Shown here: piece by piece, positions 49,475 to 59,319 of the stretch
Numbering within the stretch: position 1 is the stretch's first letter
Layout of the letters: each line of letters starts with the position of its first letter
Assembly (NCBI RefSeq): GCF_000819565.1
Contig: NZ_CP004393.1
Span: 2,170,001-2,234,000, forward strand
Direction: 5' to 3'
Source: Celeribacter indicus
Lineage (GTDB): Bacteria > Pseudomonadota > Alphaproteobacteria > Rhodobacterales > Rhodobacteraceae
DNA: 64,000 nucleotides
Notes under the pieces: model-generated
Told to the model about the DNA's origin: nothing
Database searches by the model: none
What the model saw: the letters and a program-made list of their open reading frames with translations, nothing else
Program-made: the position numbers and the translations under genes

Positions 49475-49972
49475 GTGATCCTTTCCCGGCCGACCGGATA
49501 TTGGCGGGGCCGACCGCGGCGACGTTTCCAGAGCGGCGGGGGCAAGGCAAGATGCGGCGGGACAGTTCAGTTGCATTTGCCTGTTTTTTAATCGAATGAG
49601 CTGAAAAGGGCACAGATCAAGTCATCGTGAAAAAAGCGTTTGGAGATCCCTGCCGCCTCGGGCATAGATACGGCCATTCTCTTGCACCCCGACAGCCGAA
49701 GGAGGGACGACATGATCCATATCACGCTCACCGCCTCCCGAGGCCGCGCTCACGGGAGCGCCCGTCACGGCGGCAAGGGATCCCCTCTCGGCCCGCGTCC
49801 CCGTCAGGACCGACGCCGGGGCTGAGCGCCTCCCCAGATCCGAGACCGTGACCGCGGCTTGATCCCGTCAGGCCGGCGCAGCCCCTTGCCCGCCCGCGTC
49901 CGTGCAATCATGGCGCGCGCGATGATTTTTCCGAATTTTCAAGAGAGGACCGGCATTTGCCGGGAACACTTC
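49475..49972. other. intergenic region upstream of the DUF1127-like gene
   Basis: About 500 bases between the divergent HupE-like gene and the DUF1127-like gene. It holds one possible short peptide gene at 49712-49825 and an AT-rich stretch at about 49575-49635 that is likely promoter DNA for one or both sides. Nothing else was recognised. Confidence 0.4.
49712..49825 (+). CDS. possible 37-residue basic peptide
   Basis: Short frame starting MIHITLTASRGRAHG, preceded by a near-perfect GAAGGAGGG ribosome-binding site at optimal distance. The product is Arg/Gly/His-rich. No family is recognised; the strong site is the only argument that it is translated. Confidence 0.35.
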   Translation: MIHITLTASRGRAHGSARHGGKGSPLGPRPRQDRRRG

Positions 49973-50215
49973 ATGCAGGTTTCGACCCGGACTCCGCCCC
50001 TGAAACCGCCGGCGGGCCTGCGCGCCGCGCTCGAACCGCTGATCGAGCGCCACGGCCTGTGGCATGTGCTGCGCGCCGTCTTCGCCGCGCGTCGCGAGAT
50101 CCGCCGGCGCAGGGTGCTGACGCTGCGCGGCGGCGGGGAGGTGAGCGCCCATATCCGGCGCGACATCGGCCTGCCGCCGGAGGCGCCTCCGCCGCGGTCC
50201 TGGATGGATCGCTGA
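49973..50215 (+). CDS. small arginine-rich DUF1127-like protein
   Basis: An 80-residue protein with an amphipathic helix (HGLWHVLRAVFAARREIRRRR) and a late HIRRDIGLPPE segment; the RDIGL end is the mark of the DUF1127/YjiS type. In Rhodobacter a DUF1127 protein is an RNA-binding factor linked to stress sRNAs; whether this one acts likewise is unknown. I chose the ATG at 49973 because the domain begins just after it; an in-frame ATG at 49859 would add 38 residues of unlikely composition. Confidence 0.65.
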   Translation: MQVSTRTPPLKPPAGLRAALEPLIERHGLWHVLRAVFAARREIRRRRVLTLRGGGEVSAHIRRDIGLPPEAPPPRSWMDR

Positions 50216-50223
50216 CGGGAACA

Positions 50224-50248
50224 GGCCGGAGCGGGCGCCGCTCCGGCC
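50224..50248. terminator. hairpin between the convergent DUF1127-like gene and icd
   Basis: GGCCGGAGCG and CGCTCCGGCC, a perfect 10-bp stem with a 5-base loop, nine bases after one stop and 30 bases from the other. It could serve both strands. No U tract. Confidence 0.55.
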
Positions 50249-50277
50249 ATGAGGACGGCGGCTTGCGCGGGGGCGCG

Positions 50278-51492
50278 TTACCCCGCGAGCGCCTTGTTCA
50301 GGTTCTCGTCGATCTTCTCGAGGAAGCCCATCGTGGTGAGCCAGCCCTGATCGGGACCGACGAGAAGGGCGAGGTCTTTCGTCATGAAGCCGCTCTCGAC
50401 CGTATCGACGATGACCTTCTCGAGCGTCGTGGCGAAGCGCATCAGCGCCTCGTTGCCGTCGAGCTTCGCGCGGTGCCGCAGCCCGCCGGTCCAGGCATAG
50501 ATCGAGGCGATGGAATTCGTCGAGGTCGCCTCGCCCGCCTGGTGCTGGCGATAGTGGCGCGTCACCGTGCCATGGGCGGCCTCGGCCTCGACAATCTTGC
50601 CATCGGGCGTCATGAGCTGCGAGGTCATGAGGCCGAGCGAGCCGAAGCCCTGCGCGACCGTGTCCGACTGCACGTCGCCGTCGTAATTCTTGCAGGCCCA
50701 GACGAATTTCCCGGACCATTTCATCGCGCAGGCGACCATGTCGTCGATCAGGCGGTGTTCGTACCAGATCCCCGCCTTCTTGAAGGCGTCGGCGAATTCC
50801 GCCTCGTAGACCTCTTCGAAGATGTCCTTGAAGCGTCCGTCATAGGCCTTGAGGATCGTGTTCTTGGTCGAAAGATAGACCGGCCAGCCGATATTGAGCC
50901 CGTAGTTCAGCGAGGCGCGGGCGAAATCGCGGATCGAGTCGTCGAGGTTGTACATGCCCATGTAGACGCCCGCCGAGGGCGCGTCATAGACCACATGTTC
51001 GATCTCGGTCCCGTCGTCCCCGGTGAATTTCATCGTGAGCCGGCCCTTGCCGGGAAAGCGGAAATCCGTGGCCTTGTACTGGTCGCCGAAGGCATGGCGG
51101 CCGACGACGATCGGATTGGTCCAGCCGGGCACGAGGCGCGGCACGTTGCGGCAGATGATCGGCTGGCGGAAGACGACGCCGCCGAGGATGTTGCGGATCG
51201 TGCCGTTGGGCGATTTCCACATCTTCTTCAGGCCGAATTCCTCGACGCGGGCCTCGTCGGGGGTGATGGTCGCGCATTTGACCGCGACGCCGACCTCCCT
51301 GGTCCTGAGCGCCGCGTCGATCGTGACCTGGTCCTCGGTCCGGTCGCGCTCCTCGATGCCGAGATCGTAATAGAGCAGGTCGATGTCGAGATAGGGCAGG
51401 ATGAGCTTCTGCTTGATGAAATCCCACATGATGCGGGTCATCTCGTCGCCATCCATTTCGACGATCGGGTTTTCGACTTTGATCTTGGACAT
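50278..51492 (-). CDS. icd: NADP-dependent isocitrate dehydrogenase (homodimeric type)
   Basis: IDH of 404 residues, of the eukaryotic-like homodimeric NADP family used by alphaproteobacteria: [19 protein letters not shown] at the start, the substrate motif [20 protein letters not shown]-like [11 protein letters not shown] and the NADP region [14 protein letters not shown]. It catalyses isocitrate to 2-oxoglutarate in the TCA cycle. The ATG at 51492 follows AAGGAGCGCAAGGC; in-frame upstream codons lie in the promoter region. Confidence 0.97.
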   Translation of the reverse strand: MSKIKVENPIVEMDGDEMTRIMWDFIKQKLILPYLDIDLLYYDLGIEERDRTEDQVTIDAALRTREVGVAVKCATITPDEARVEEFGLKKMWKSPNGTIRNILGGVVFRQPIICRNVPRLVPGWTNPIVVGRHAFGDQYKATDFRFPGKGRLTMKFTGDDGTEIEHVVYDAPSAGVYMGMYNLDDSIRDFARASLNYGLNIGWPVYLSTKNTILKAYDGRFKDIFEEVYEAEFADAFKKAGIWYEHRLIDDMVACAMKWSGKFVWACKNYDGDVQSDTVAQGFGSLGLMTSQLMTPDGKIVEAEAAHGTVTRHYRQHQAGEATSTNSIASIYAWTGGLRHRAKLDGNEALMRFATTLEKVIVDTVESGFMTKDLALLVGPDQGWLTTMGFLEKIDENLNKALAG

Positions 51493-51637
51493 GCCTTGCG
51501 CTCCTTGGAGGATTGGGAGAGTCGCGGTTTTCATACAGGATTCCCGGCGCTGCGGGAAGGGGTTGTATACTTTTGCATACCGAAATTCCGCCGCGCGGTC
51601 CGGGCGCGCGCGACAGGCCGCAGGTAGGGCGGGCGGA

Positions 51638-52333
51638 TCATGTGCCAAGCCCCGTGACCGCGCGCCCGACGAGATAGGCGACGCTGGCGCAGAGCCCGCC
51701 GATCAGCAGCGTCTCCCCGACCGAGCGGCGCAGTCCCGCTCGCGTCACCCGGTGGCGCAGCAGCCCGAGGAGCGTCAGCGCAAAGGCGGTGGCGCCGGTC
51801 GCCGCGAGGGTCTGCACCGCGGGGCGCGCGCCGAGGAGATAGGGCAGCAGGGGGATCGCGCCGAAGGCGACGAAGGCCGCGAAGGTCACCAGCGCCCGCG
51901 GCCAGAGCGGCCCCTCGCCGGGATCCTCGCGCCCCTCGACCTGGGTCAGGATCATCCCGGAGAGCAGGTCGGGGGATTTCGCCGCGAGCGCGGCCATGGT
52001 CGTGGCGTCGAGCGTGGAAAGCCCCTTCGCGCGCAGGTGGCGGGCGAGGCGGGAAACCTGTTCCGAAGGTGCCTCGCAGAGCGCGCGGCGGCGGCGGCGG
52101 ATCAGGTCGCGGGCGGCACGGGCGGAGAGGAACTCGCCCAGCCCCATGGAGGCCGCGTCGGCGAAGAGGTTCGCGAGGCCGAAGACGAGCACCGCGAGCG
52201 TGCCGATCCGCTCCGCCCCTTCCGCCCCTGCGCCGGCGAACCCGGCCACGATGGCGAAGGTGGTCACGATGCCGTCGTTTCCGCCGTAGACGATCTGCTT
52301 GAGGTAGCGCCTGTATTCCGAGATGGCTCGCAT
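51638..52333 (-). CDS. VIT1/CCC1-family transporter
   Basis: Protein of 231 residues with about five helices. [22 protein letters not shown] and [18 protein letters not shown] are the VIT1/CCC1 blocks with the metal-contact acidic residues. Family members move Fe2+ or Mn2+ out of the cytoplasm. The ATG at 52333 ([11 protein letters not shown]) follows AGGGAT; the 30-residue upstream extension is not supported. Single gene divergent from rplM. Confidence 0.9.
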   Translation of the reverse strand: MRAISEYRRYLKQIVYGGNDGIVTTFAIVAGFAGAGAEGAERIGTLAVLVFGLANLFADAASMGLGEFLSARAARDLIRRRRRALCEAPSEQVSRLARHLRAKGLSTLDATTMAALAAKSPDLLSGMILTQVEGREDPGEGPLWPRALVTFAAFVAFGAIPLLPYLLGARPAVQTLAATGATAFALTLLGLLRHRVTRAGLRRSVGETLLIGGLCASVAYLVGRAVTGLGT

Positions 52334-52494
52334 GGAAGATCCCTGCTGGCTGATGGCGGGAGGGGGCTCGTCGCCGCCCCCCGTGGCGCGACCATGCCAC
52401 AGGGCAGGGCGGTTTTGGCGCAAAATTTTTGGGGTAAAATGATACCTATTTTACAAATGACTGATTTTGTTTGTGAAACCGGAAAATTCCCCGC

Positions 52495-52522
52495 TTGACT
52501 GCGCGCGTCAAATGCTTAGAAC
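52495..52522 (+). promoter_or_regulatory. sigma-70-type promoter of rplM-rpsI
   Basis: TTGACT, 16 bases, TAGAAC, about 40 bases before the rplM start, in an AT-rich intergenic segment. Confidence 0.6.
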
Positions 52523-52560
52523 AGCGCCAGTCGAATTCCCACCCATAAAGGGCAAAGCAA

Positions 52561-53025
52561 ATGAAAACCTTCTCCGCTACTCCCGCGGACGTGGACAAGA
52601 AATGGATCATCATCGACGCCGAGGGCGTGGTGCTGGGCCGTCTTGCCTCCATCGTCGCGATGCGTCTGCGTGGCAAGCACAAAGCCACCTTCACCCCGTC
52701 CATGGACATGGGCGACAACGTGATCGTCATCAATGCCGACAAGGTGCAGCTGACCGGCAAGAAACGCACCGACAAGCGGTTCTACTGGCACACCGGCCAT
52801 CCGGGCGGCATCAAGTCCCGCACCATGCAGCAGATCCTCGAGGGCGCGCATCCCGAGCGCGTGGTCACCAAGGCCGTGCAGCGCATGCTGCCGGGCGGCA
52901 AACTCTCCCGCCAGCAGATGACCAACCTGCGCGTCTATGCCGGTGCCGAGCATCCCCATGAGGCTCAGCAACCGGAAGTGCTGGACGTGAAGTCCCTGAA
53001 CAAGAAGAACACCCGGAGCGCATGA
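52561..53025 (+). CDS. rplM: 50S ribosomal protein L13
   Basis: L13 of 154 residues: [55 protein letters not shown] and the [10 protein letters not shown] block. Assembly protein of the large subunit. Its stop overlaps the rpsI start, the normal rplM-rpsI pair. Confidence 0.98.
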   Translation: MKTFSATPADVDKKWIIIDAEGVVLGRLASIVAMRLRGKHKATFTPSMDMGDNVIVINADKVQLTGKKRTDKRFYWHTGHPGGIKSRTMQQILEGAHPERVVTKAVQRMLPGGKLSRQQMTNLRVYAGAEHPHEAQQPEVLDVKSLNKKNTRSA

Positions 53026-53516
53026 CAATGGCCGAAGAACTCAAATCCCTCGACGCGCTGAATGCCGTCGCCGGTGGTGAAGACGCCGTCGTCGAAACCG
53101 CCGCCCCCCGCGAACCCGTCCGCGACGAGCTGGGCCGGTCCTATGCCACCGGCAAGCGCAAGGACGCCGTCGCCCGCGTGTGGATCAAGCCGGGCTCAGG
53201 CAAGGTCACCGTGAACGGCAAGGACATGACCGAGTATTTCGCCCGTCCGGTGCTCCAGCTCATCGTGAAGCAGCCGGCGCAGATCGCCGGTGTCGAAGGC
53301 GAATTCGACGTGATGGCGACCGTCAAGGGCGGCGGCCTCTCCGGCCAGGCCGGCGCGGTGAAGCACGGCATCTCCAAGGCGCTGCAACTCTACAACCCGG
53401 ACCTGCGCGGCGCCCTGAAAGCCGCCGGTTTCCTGACCCGCGACTCGCGCGTGGTCGAACGGAAGAAATTCGGCAAGCGCAAGGCGCGCCGGTCCTTCCA
53501 GTTCTCGAAACGCTGA
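53022..53516 (+). CDS. rpsI: 30S ribosomal protein S9
   Basis: S9 of 164 residues. The conserved core begins at [21 protein letters not shown] and ends with the basic tail [17 protein letters not shown] that reaches the P-site tRNA. About 35 acidic, Ala/Glu-rich residues precede the core, an extension common in Rhodobacteraceae S9. The ATG at 53028 two codons later is equally possible. Confidence 0.97.
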   Translation: MTMAEELKSLDALNAVAGGEDAVVETAAPREPVRDELGRSYATGKRKDAVARVWIKPGSGKVTVNGKDMTEYFARPVLQLIVKQPAQIAGVEGEFDVMATVKGGGLSGQAGAVKHGISKALQLYNPDLRGALKAAGFLTRDSRVVERKKFGKRKARRSFQFSKR

Positions 53517-53537
53517 GGTTTCGGATTTGCGGACCAG

Positions 53538-53563
53538 GGGGTCGCCTTCGGGCGGCCCTTTTT
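53538..53563 (+). terminator. terminator of rplM-rpsI
   Basis: GGGTCGCC, tetraloop TTCG, GGCGGCCC, then TTTTT: an intrinsic terminator 22 bases after the rpsI stop. Confidence 0.9.
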
Positions 53564-53672
53564 CATGTCCGGGGATGTGGCGCTGCGCAGCGCGGGACAA
53601 GGACGGGCAACCGGCGGAGGAGGGTGGCGGATCCGCCCCGGCCCCGCGCGGCCCCCTCGACCCGCGGCGGCG

Positions 53673-54272
53673 TCACGCGATATCCGCCCAGTGCCGGAAG
53701 GCCGGCCAGTCCCCGATCAGGTCCGCCAGCAGGGCATAGCCGGCGCCGGCCGGATGGGTGCCGTCGCCGGCGGCGGCGCCCGCGGTCCAGGCGGGGGCCT
53801 GTCGCAGGGTTCCGAACACGGACAGGAAGGGAATGCCGGCCTCTTTCGCGACCGCGCCCAGGCCCGGTTCCAGCGCGGCGATGCGGCGGTCCACCGCCGG
53901 ATCGTCGAGGGCCGGGGGCGGGCCGACAAGGATCACCGGGGCCATGGCGGCGGCCCCGGCAAGGATCGCCGTGGCGTTCCGCAGCGTCTCTGCCGGCGAA
54001 ACACGTCCGCGCCCCGTGCCATCATCCGCACAGTCGTTGGTGCCGAAGCAGAAGGCGAGGCGATGCGGATGGCCGTGCGGCAGGCGGGCCCGCGCTTCGC
54101 TTTCCCAGCGCGCGAGGATCTCGGCGCTGGTGTCGCGGCGGATGCCGAGGGCATAGGCCGTCAGGTCGGGATGACGCCCGCGCATCCGAGGCGTGAGGCG
54201 GCCGCACCAGCCGAGCCCGCGGTCGTCGCCGACCCCCTGGGTGAAGCTGTCGCCGAAAAAGCATATCCGCAT
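53673..54272 (-). CDS. SGNH/GDSL-family hydrolase
   Basis: Esterase/lipase-like protein of 199 residues with all four SGNH blocks: the nucleophile serine in ICFFGDSFTQGVGD, the oxyanion glycine, N in FGTNDCADD and the D-x-x-H pair in GDGTHPAGAGY. No signal peptide, so a cytoplasmic (TesA-like or deacetylase) role is likely. The substrate is not predictable. It is divergent from the GSCFA gene, separated by about 190 bases. Confidence 0.9.
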   Translation of the reverse strand: MRICFFGDSFTQGVGDDRGLGWCGRLTPRMRGRHPDLTAYALGIRRDTSAEILARWESEARARLPHGHPHRLAFCFGTNDCADDGTGRGRVSPAETLRNATAILAGAAAMAPVILVGPPPALDDPAVDRRIAALEPGLGAVAKEAGIPFLSVFGTLRQAPAWTAGAAAGDGTHPAGAGYALLADLIGDWPAFRHWADIA

Positions 54273-54458
54273 GGCCGCCCTTTGACCTCCGTGTCCTTCC
54301 GTGACCGCACCGGAGGCCGCTGCCCCGTGCCGCGCCTGTCCGGGCCGCGGGGAAAATATCCGTTCCGTCCCGAAAGGCAAGCGCCCGCGACCGCGCCCCG
54401 TCTTGCGGTTTTCCCCGTCTGCGTCATAGTTGGGGGCGATGAAACGGCAGGAGCGGTC

Positions 54459-55520
54459 TTGAGCCACCCATCGGACAGTGCGGAGGACACGGCCCGGCGC
54501 GGGCGTGGCGTGACGGCGGGGTGCGAGCCCACGCCGGGGTCCTGTCGGCCGAAATGGCGGCTGGACCCGGACAGCGCGGTGGCCACCGCCGGGAGTTGCT
54601 TTGCCCAGCATATCGGGCGCGCGCTGCGCGAGAGCGGGATGACCGTGCTCGATGCCGAACCGAAGCCGGCGGGCATGACCGGAGAGATGGCGCGGCGCTA
54701 CGGCTATGGCCTCTATTCCGCGCGCTACGGCAATATCTACACCGCAAGGCAGATGCGCGAACTGCTCGAGGATGCGCTGCGCGGGCAGGTCAATCGCAAG
54801 CTTTTCTACATGCGCGACGGGCGCCATTACGACGCGCTGCGCCCCGGCGTGGAGCCCGAGGGCTGCGACACGCTCGAAGAGGCGATGGAGATGCGGCGCG
54901 AGCATCTCGCGAAGGTCACGGCGCTGATGCAGGTGAGCGATGTCCTCGTCTTCACCCTCGGGCTGACGGAGGGCTGGGTCGACCGGCGCGCGCGGCGGGT
55001 GCTCGCGCTGGCGCCGGGCGTGATCGCGGGACGGTATCGCGAACGGCGCTATGGCTTCGTCAATTTCGGCTATGACGCGGTGATGCAGGATCTGGCAGAG
55101 ATCCGTCGGATGCTGCGGCTCTGCAATCCCCGCATCAGGATGCTGCTCACCGTCTCGCCCGTGCCGCTCACCGCCACGGCCTCGGGCGAGCATGTCCTGA
55201 CCGCGAGCCGCTATTCGAAGGCGGTGCTGCGCGCGGCGGCGGGCGATTTTTCCGCCGCGCATCGCAATGTCGACTATTTCCCCTCCTACGAACTCGTGAC
55301 CGCCGCCCCTTCGGAGCGCGCGTTCGAGGACAACCTGCGGTCGGTGCGCAAGGACATGGTCGCGCGCGTGATGTCCGCCTTTCTCGCGGCCCACGGGCTT
55401 TCGCCGGCGCCCGCCCCGGCGGCGACCGGCGAGGCCGGGGAAACGTCCGCCGGCGATGACGGCGCGGGCGAAGAGACGTTCACCTGCGAAGAGGCGCTGC
55501 TCGAGGCGTTTCGGAAATGA
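54459..55520 (+). CDS. GSCFA-domain protein
   Basis: Protein of about 353 residues. TAGSCFAQHIGRALRESG carries the GSCFA name motif; further blocks are GNIYTARQMRELL, DVLVFTLGLTEGW and LLTVSPVPLTAT, usual in the family. GSCFA proteins belong, as I recall, to the SGNH hydrolase clan and are often found beside cell-surface polysaccharide genes; their reaction is not established. The start is uncertain: I take the TTG at 54459, six bases after CAGGAG. The stop overlaps the next gene by ATGA. Confidence 0.82.
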   Translation: MSHPSDSAEDTARRGRGVTAGCEPTPGSCRPKWRLDPDSAVATAGSCFAQHIGRALRESGMTVLDAEPKPAGMTGEMARRYGYGLYSARYGNIYTARQMRELLEDALRGQVNRKLFYMRDGRHYDALRPGVEPEGCDTLEEAMEMRREHLAKVTALMQVSDVLVFTLGLTEGWVDRRARRVLALAPGVIAGRYRERRYGFVNFGYDAVMQDLAEIRRMLRLCNPRIRMLLTVSPVPLTATASGEHVLTASRYSKAVLRAAAGDFSAAHRNVDYFPSYELVTAAPSERAFEDNLRSVRKDMVARVMSAFLAAHGLSPAPAPAATGEAGETSAGDDGAGEETFTCEEALLEAFRK

Positions 55521-56383
55521 CGCGGCGGGTCTGCATCCTCGGGAATTCCCATGTCGCGGCCTTCGTCGCGGCCATCGATGCCTGTCCCGACCGCTGGCCG
55601 GGAGTGTCGCCCTCCTTCTTCGCGGCACATGGCCATGCGCTCGACCGCTACGACCTGCGCGACGGATGGCTCGTGAGCGAGGACAAGGGTGCGCGCGCGC
55701 GGATCGCGCGTCTGACCGGCCGCGACAGCCTGCGATTGTCCGACTACGATGCCTTCGTCGTGACCGGGCTTCATTTCTCGATCTTCACGCCGGTGCGGGT
55801 GTTCCGCGAACTCTCCGCCCTCGACATGCCCTCCGTGGCGGGCCACGAGACCGCGCTCGCGGAGGGCAGGCCGCTGGCCTCCGGTCCGATGCTGCGCGCC
55901 TATACGGCCGACCGGCTCGCGCGCACGATGGCCTTCCGGCTCGCGCACAAGCTGCGCGCCGGCGGAGATGTCCCCGTCTTCATCGCGTCCCAGCCGCGTC
56001 CGTCGCGCCGGGCCTGCGCGACCGGCAGGCGATATCACGGCTTCGCGCAGCTTTCGGAGCGGGGCGACGGGCCCTTCGTCTCCGACTGGTTCGACCGCAC
56101 GGCCAGCGCGCTTTGCGCCGCCGAAGGCCTCACCTTCCTGCCGCAGCCCGCTCAGACCGTCGAGGACGGGATCTTCACGCGGGAGCCGTTCCTGCGCGGA
56201 TCGGTGCGGCTTGCCAAGCGCCGGAATTTGGCGCATGGAGCGGAGGATGTGCTGCATGCCAATGCCGCCTTTGCCTCGCTTTTGATCGACGACCTGGCGG
56301 AGGCGCTGGATTCGCCGGTTTGCGAAAGCGCCGGGGGGAAAAGCACTTGCAAATTTGATCAAAAGCCGAACACCATCGGATGA
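55517..56383 (+). CDS. SGNH-like protein of unknown function
   Basis: Protein of 288 residues. The opening CILGNSHVAAFVAAID resembles SGNH block I with N in place of D (GNSH instead of GDSx), and DVLHANAAFASLLIDDL near the end fits the D-x-x-H block, as in acyl-modifying SGNH proteins. Coupled to the GSCFA gene upstream and, by ATGA, to the ABC permease downstream. The substrate is unknown; modification of a surface glycan is a guess from the neighbour. Confidence 0.75.
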   Translation: MTRRVCILGNSHVAAFVAAIDACPDRWPGVSPSFFAAHGHALDRYDLRDGWLVSEDKGARARIARLTGRDSLRLSDYDAFVVTGLHFSIFTPVRVFRELSALDMPSVAGHETALAEGRPLASGPMLRAYTADRLARTMAFRLAHKLRAGGDVPVFIASQPRPSRRACATGRRYHGFAQLSERGDGPFVSDWFDRTASALCAAEGLTFLPQPAQTVEDGIFTREPFLRGSVRLAKRRNLAHGAEDVLHANAAFASLLIDDLAEALDSPVCESAGGKSTCKFDQKPNTIG

Positions 56384-57309
56384 CCGGAAGGAACGAGGGG
56401 GCGATCTTGGGCGACAGGCTGCGACGGTTTTTCCGCTCCGGGGAGGGCACCGGGCTGCTGCTCGTCTCCCCCACCGCGCTCTATGCGCTGCTGCTGCTCG
56501 CCGTGCCGCTGATCGCGATCCTGATGATCTCCTTCTGGACCCAGACCGGCATCCGGGACTTCGACACCACGCTCACGCTGGCGAATTACCGCGAGGCGCT
56601 CTCCGATCCGCTCTATCGCCAGCTCATGCTGCGCTCGCTGATGGTGTCGGGGCTGGTGACGCTGATCACCGTGGTGCTCGCCTTTCCGATCGCCTATTTC
56701 GTCTCCTTCGGGGTGCGCGCGGAGCACAAGTCGCTCTGGATCTTCCTCATCACCATCCCGTTCTGGACCTCCTACCTGATCCGCGTCTTCCTCTGGAAGG
56801 TGATCCTCGGCTTCAACGGAGTTCTCAACTCCGGCTTGCAGGCCATTGGGATCATTGAAGATCCCTTGACCTTCATTCTCTACAACGTGAATGCGGTGAT
56901 CATCACGCTCGCCCATGCCTACGCGCCCTTCGCGATCCTGCCGATCTTCGTGGCGCTCGAGAAGATCGACCGCTCCCTGCTCGAGGCGTCGCGCGACCTG
57001 GGCGAAAGCCGCACCATGACCTTCCTGCGCGTGACCCTGCCGCTCGCCGCGCCCGGCGTCGTGGCGGCGGTGCTCATTGTCTTCATCCCGACCATCGGCG
57101 ATTACGTCACGCCGCGCCTCGTCGGCGGTCCCGGCGGGCTGATGATCGCCAACATGATCCAGACCCAGTTCCTGCGCCTGAACAACGCGCCGCTCGGGGC
57201 GACGCTCGCGGTGCTGGCCATGCTCATCGTCGCGGTGATCGCCGTCGTCTTCATGCTGATCGGATACCGCGCCTCGGGCGGCGGCAAGGCGGGAGGGCGC
57301 CGCAAATGA
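56380..57309 (+). CDS. spermidine/putrescine-type ABC permease, PotB-like
   Basis: Permease of 309 residues with six or seven helices and the EAA loop EASRDLGESRTMTFLRVTLP. It resembles PotB/PotH, the first permease of polyamine-type importers (MetI fold). Coupled to the upstream SGNH-like gene and overlapping the PotC-like gene. No periplasmic binding protein is encoded nearby, so the substrate (polyamine, opine, thiamine-like or other) is open. Confidence 0.92.
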   Translation: MTGRNEGAILGDRLRRFFRSGEGTGLLLVSPTALYALLLLAVPLIAILMISFWTQTGIRDFDTTLTLANYREALSDPLYRQLMLRSLMVSGLVTLITVVLAFPIAYFVSFGVRAEHKSLWIFLITIPFWTSYLIRVFLWKVILGFNGVLNSGLQAIGIIEDPLTFILYNVNAVIITLAHAYAPFAILPIFVALEKIDRSLLEASRDLGESRTMTFLRVTLPLAAPGVVAAVLIVFIPTIGDYVTPRLVGGPGGLMIANMIQTQFLRLNNAPLGATLAVLAMLIVAVIAVVFMLIGYRASGGGKAGGRRK

Positions 57310-58106
57310 GGGGTCTCAAGCTCTATGCCGTTCTCTACCTCATCTTCCTCTACGCGCCGATCTTCCTGCTGCCGCTCTTCGCCTTCAACAGCTCGACGGT
57401 CATCGCCTTTCCGCTCCAGAGCTTCACGACGGACTGGTTCACCCAGCTCCTGACGCTCAGGGAAATGCACGGCGCGCTGCTGAACTCGCTCGAGATCGCG
57501 GTGGTCTCGGCGGTGCTCGCCACCACGCTCGGCATCTTCGCCGCCATGGCCGCGACGCGCTACAGCTTTCCGGGGCAGAAGGGGATCATGGGCTTCATCA
57601 TGCTGCCGCTGGTGCTGCCGGAGATCATCGTCGCGGTGTCGCTCCTCGTCGTGATCCTGCGCATCGGGCTCGACACCGGCGCCTGGTCGGTGATCGCGGG
57701 GCACACGCTGATCTGCACCCCCTTCGCCATCGCGATCCTGAACTCGGCCTTCGCGGCGCTCGATCCCTCGCTCGAGGAAGCCGCCTACGACCTCGGCGAA
57801 ACCCCCGCCTCGACCTTCCGGCGGGTGACGCTGCCGCTGGTCATGCCGGGGATCATCTCCGCGCTGCTCATCTCCTTCACCATCTCGATGGACGAATTCA
57901 TCATCGCCTTCTTCCTGACCGGGGCCGATCCGACGCTTCCGGTCTATCTCTTCTCGATGATGCGTTTCCCGAAACTTCTTCCGGCGGTGATGGCGCTCGG
58001 CACGATCCTCGTCGTGATCTCCGTGCTGCTCATCGTGATCGCCGAATATTTCCGCCGCCGCGGCGCGACACGCGCGGGGCTCAAGGACACCGGGGGCTTC
58101 CTCTGA
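57306..58106 (+). CDS. spermidine/putrescine-type ABC permease, PotC-like
   Basis: Second permease, 266 residues, six helices, EAA loop EEAAYDLGETPASTFRRVTLP. The ATG overlaps the PotB-like stop; the ATPase gene begins one base after its stop. Confidence 0.93.
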   Translation: MRGLKLYAVLYLIFLYAPIFLLPLFAFNSSTVIAFPLQSFTTDWFTQLLTLREMHGALLNSLEIAVVSAVLATTLGIFAAMAATRYSFPGQKGIMGFIMLPLVLPEIIVAVSLLVVILRIGLDTGAWSVIAGHTLICTPFAIAILNSAFAALDPSLEEAAYDLGETPASTFRRVTLPLVMPGIISALLISFTISMDEFIIAFFLTGADPTLPVYLFSMMRFPKLLPAVMALGTILVVISVLLIVIAEYFRRRGATRAGLKDTGGFL

Positions 58107-58107
58107 C

Positions 58108-59217
58108 ATGACGATCAAGAAACGGCCGGCCGGACCGGCACTCATCACGCTGCGGAACGTGCAGAAGCATTACGGCGACTATCACGCCCTGCGCGGCATC
58201 GACCTCGAGATCGGGACGGGCGAGTTCTTCTCCCTGCTCGGGCCGTCGGGCTGCGGCAAGACCACGCTGCTGCGCACCATCGCCGGCTTCGAGGACTACG
58301 ACAGCGGCGCGGTGATGATCTCCGGGCGCGACATGCGCGGCGTCCCGGCGAACAAGCGCCCCACGAACATGGTGTTCCAGTCCTACGCCATCTTCCCGCA
58401 CCTGACCGTCGCGCAGAACGTCGGCTTCGGCCTGCGCAAGCGCGACATGCCGAAGGCGGAGAAGGCGCGGGCGGTCGAGCAGGCGCTCGACATGGTCGGC
58501 CTCACCGGCTACGGCCACCGCGCCGCCCATGCGCTCTCCGGCGGCCAGCGCCAGCGCGTCGCGCTCGCCCGCGCGCTCGTGCTGAAGCCGAAGGTGCTGC
58601 TGCTCGACGAACCGCTCTCCGCGCTCGACCGCAAGATGCGCGAACAGATGCAGGTGGAGCTGATCAAGCTCCAGCGCGAGGTGGGCATCACCTTCATCCT
58701 CGTCACCCACGACCAGGAGGAGGCGCTGGTGATGTCGGACCGCATCGCGGTGATGTTCGAGGGCGAGATCGCGCAATGCGACGACCCGGAAATCCTCTAC
58801 CGCCGCCCGAAGACGAAGCGGGTCGCGGATTTCATCGGGGTGATGAACTTCCTGCCCGCCACCTGCACGCAGACCGGCGGAACGAGGATGGTCGCGGTCG
58901 AGGGCCTCGGCGAGGCCGAGGTCACCGCCGACCAGTGTCCCGAGGGCTTCCCCGAGGGCGAGGCGACCGTCGGCTTTCGCCCGGAAACCCTCACCATCCT
59001 CTACGAAGGCCAGACCGCGACCCATCGCGAGGCGTCCGCCACGGTGGAGGAGGTCGTCTATTACGGCGACATGACCTATTACGACGTGACCTTCGACGGG
59101 GTGGACAGGCCGGTGCGGCTGTCGATGCGCAACCTCTTCGGCCGCGACGTGCTCGACGTCGGCACCCGCGCGCGGATCAGCTGGTCGCCCGGCGCGCTCG
59201 TCGTCTTCCCGCGCTGA
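58108..59217 (+). CDS. spermidine/putrescine-type ABC ATP-binding protein, PotA-like
   Basis: ATPase of 369 residues: GPSGCGKTTLLRT, VFQSYAIFPHLTV, LSGGQRQRVALAR, LLLDEPLSALD, THDQEEAL and a TOBE domain from about 285. PotA-type by length and by the ADFIGVMNFLPA transition. Last gene of the operon; about 100 bases follow before the convergent tetR gene. Confidence 0.95.
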   Translation: MTIKKRPAGPALITLRNVQKHYGDYHALRGIDLEIGTGEFFSLLGPSGCGKTTLLRTIAGFEDYDSGAVMISGRDMRGVPANKRPTNMVFQSYAIFPHLTVAQNVGFGLRKRDMPKAEKARAVEQALDMVGLTGYGHRAAHALSGGQRQRVALARALVLKPKVLLLDEPLSALDRKMREQMQVELIKLQREVGITFILVTHDQEEALVMSDRIAVMFEGEIAQCDDPEILYRRPKTKRVADFIGVMNFLPATCTQTGGTRMVAVEGLGEAEVTADQCPEGFPEGEATVGFRPETLTILYEGQTATHREASATVEEVVYYGDMTYYDVTFDGVDRPVRLSMRNLFGRDVLDVGTRARISWSPGALVVFPR

Positions 59218-59319
59218 GCCCGCCGCCTCCGCGCCCTTCATCTGCTCGGAAATATCTCGGGGGTGAATGGCGCGGCACGCGCCAGAGGGGGCAGCGCCCC
59301 CTGTCCGGCCCCTCCGCCC

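Noticed and set aside
51564..51580. TGTATAC sequence upstream of icd, resembling the GntR operator
   Set aside because: Lacks the right flank, is isolated from the cluster and overlaps likely icd promoter DNA; probably a -10-like element.
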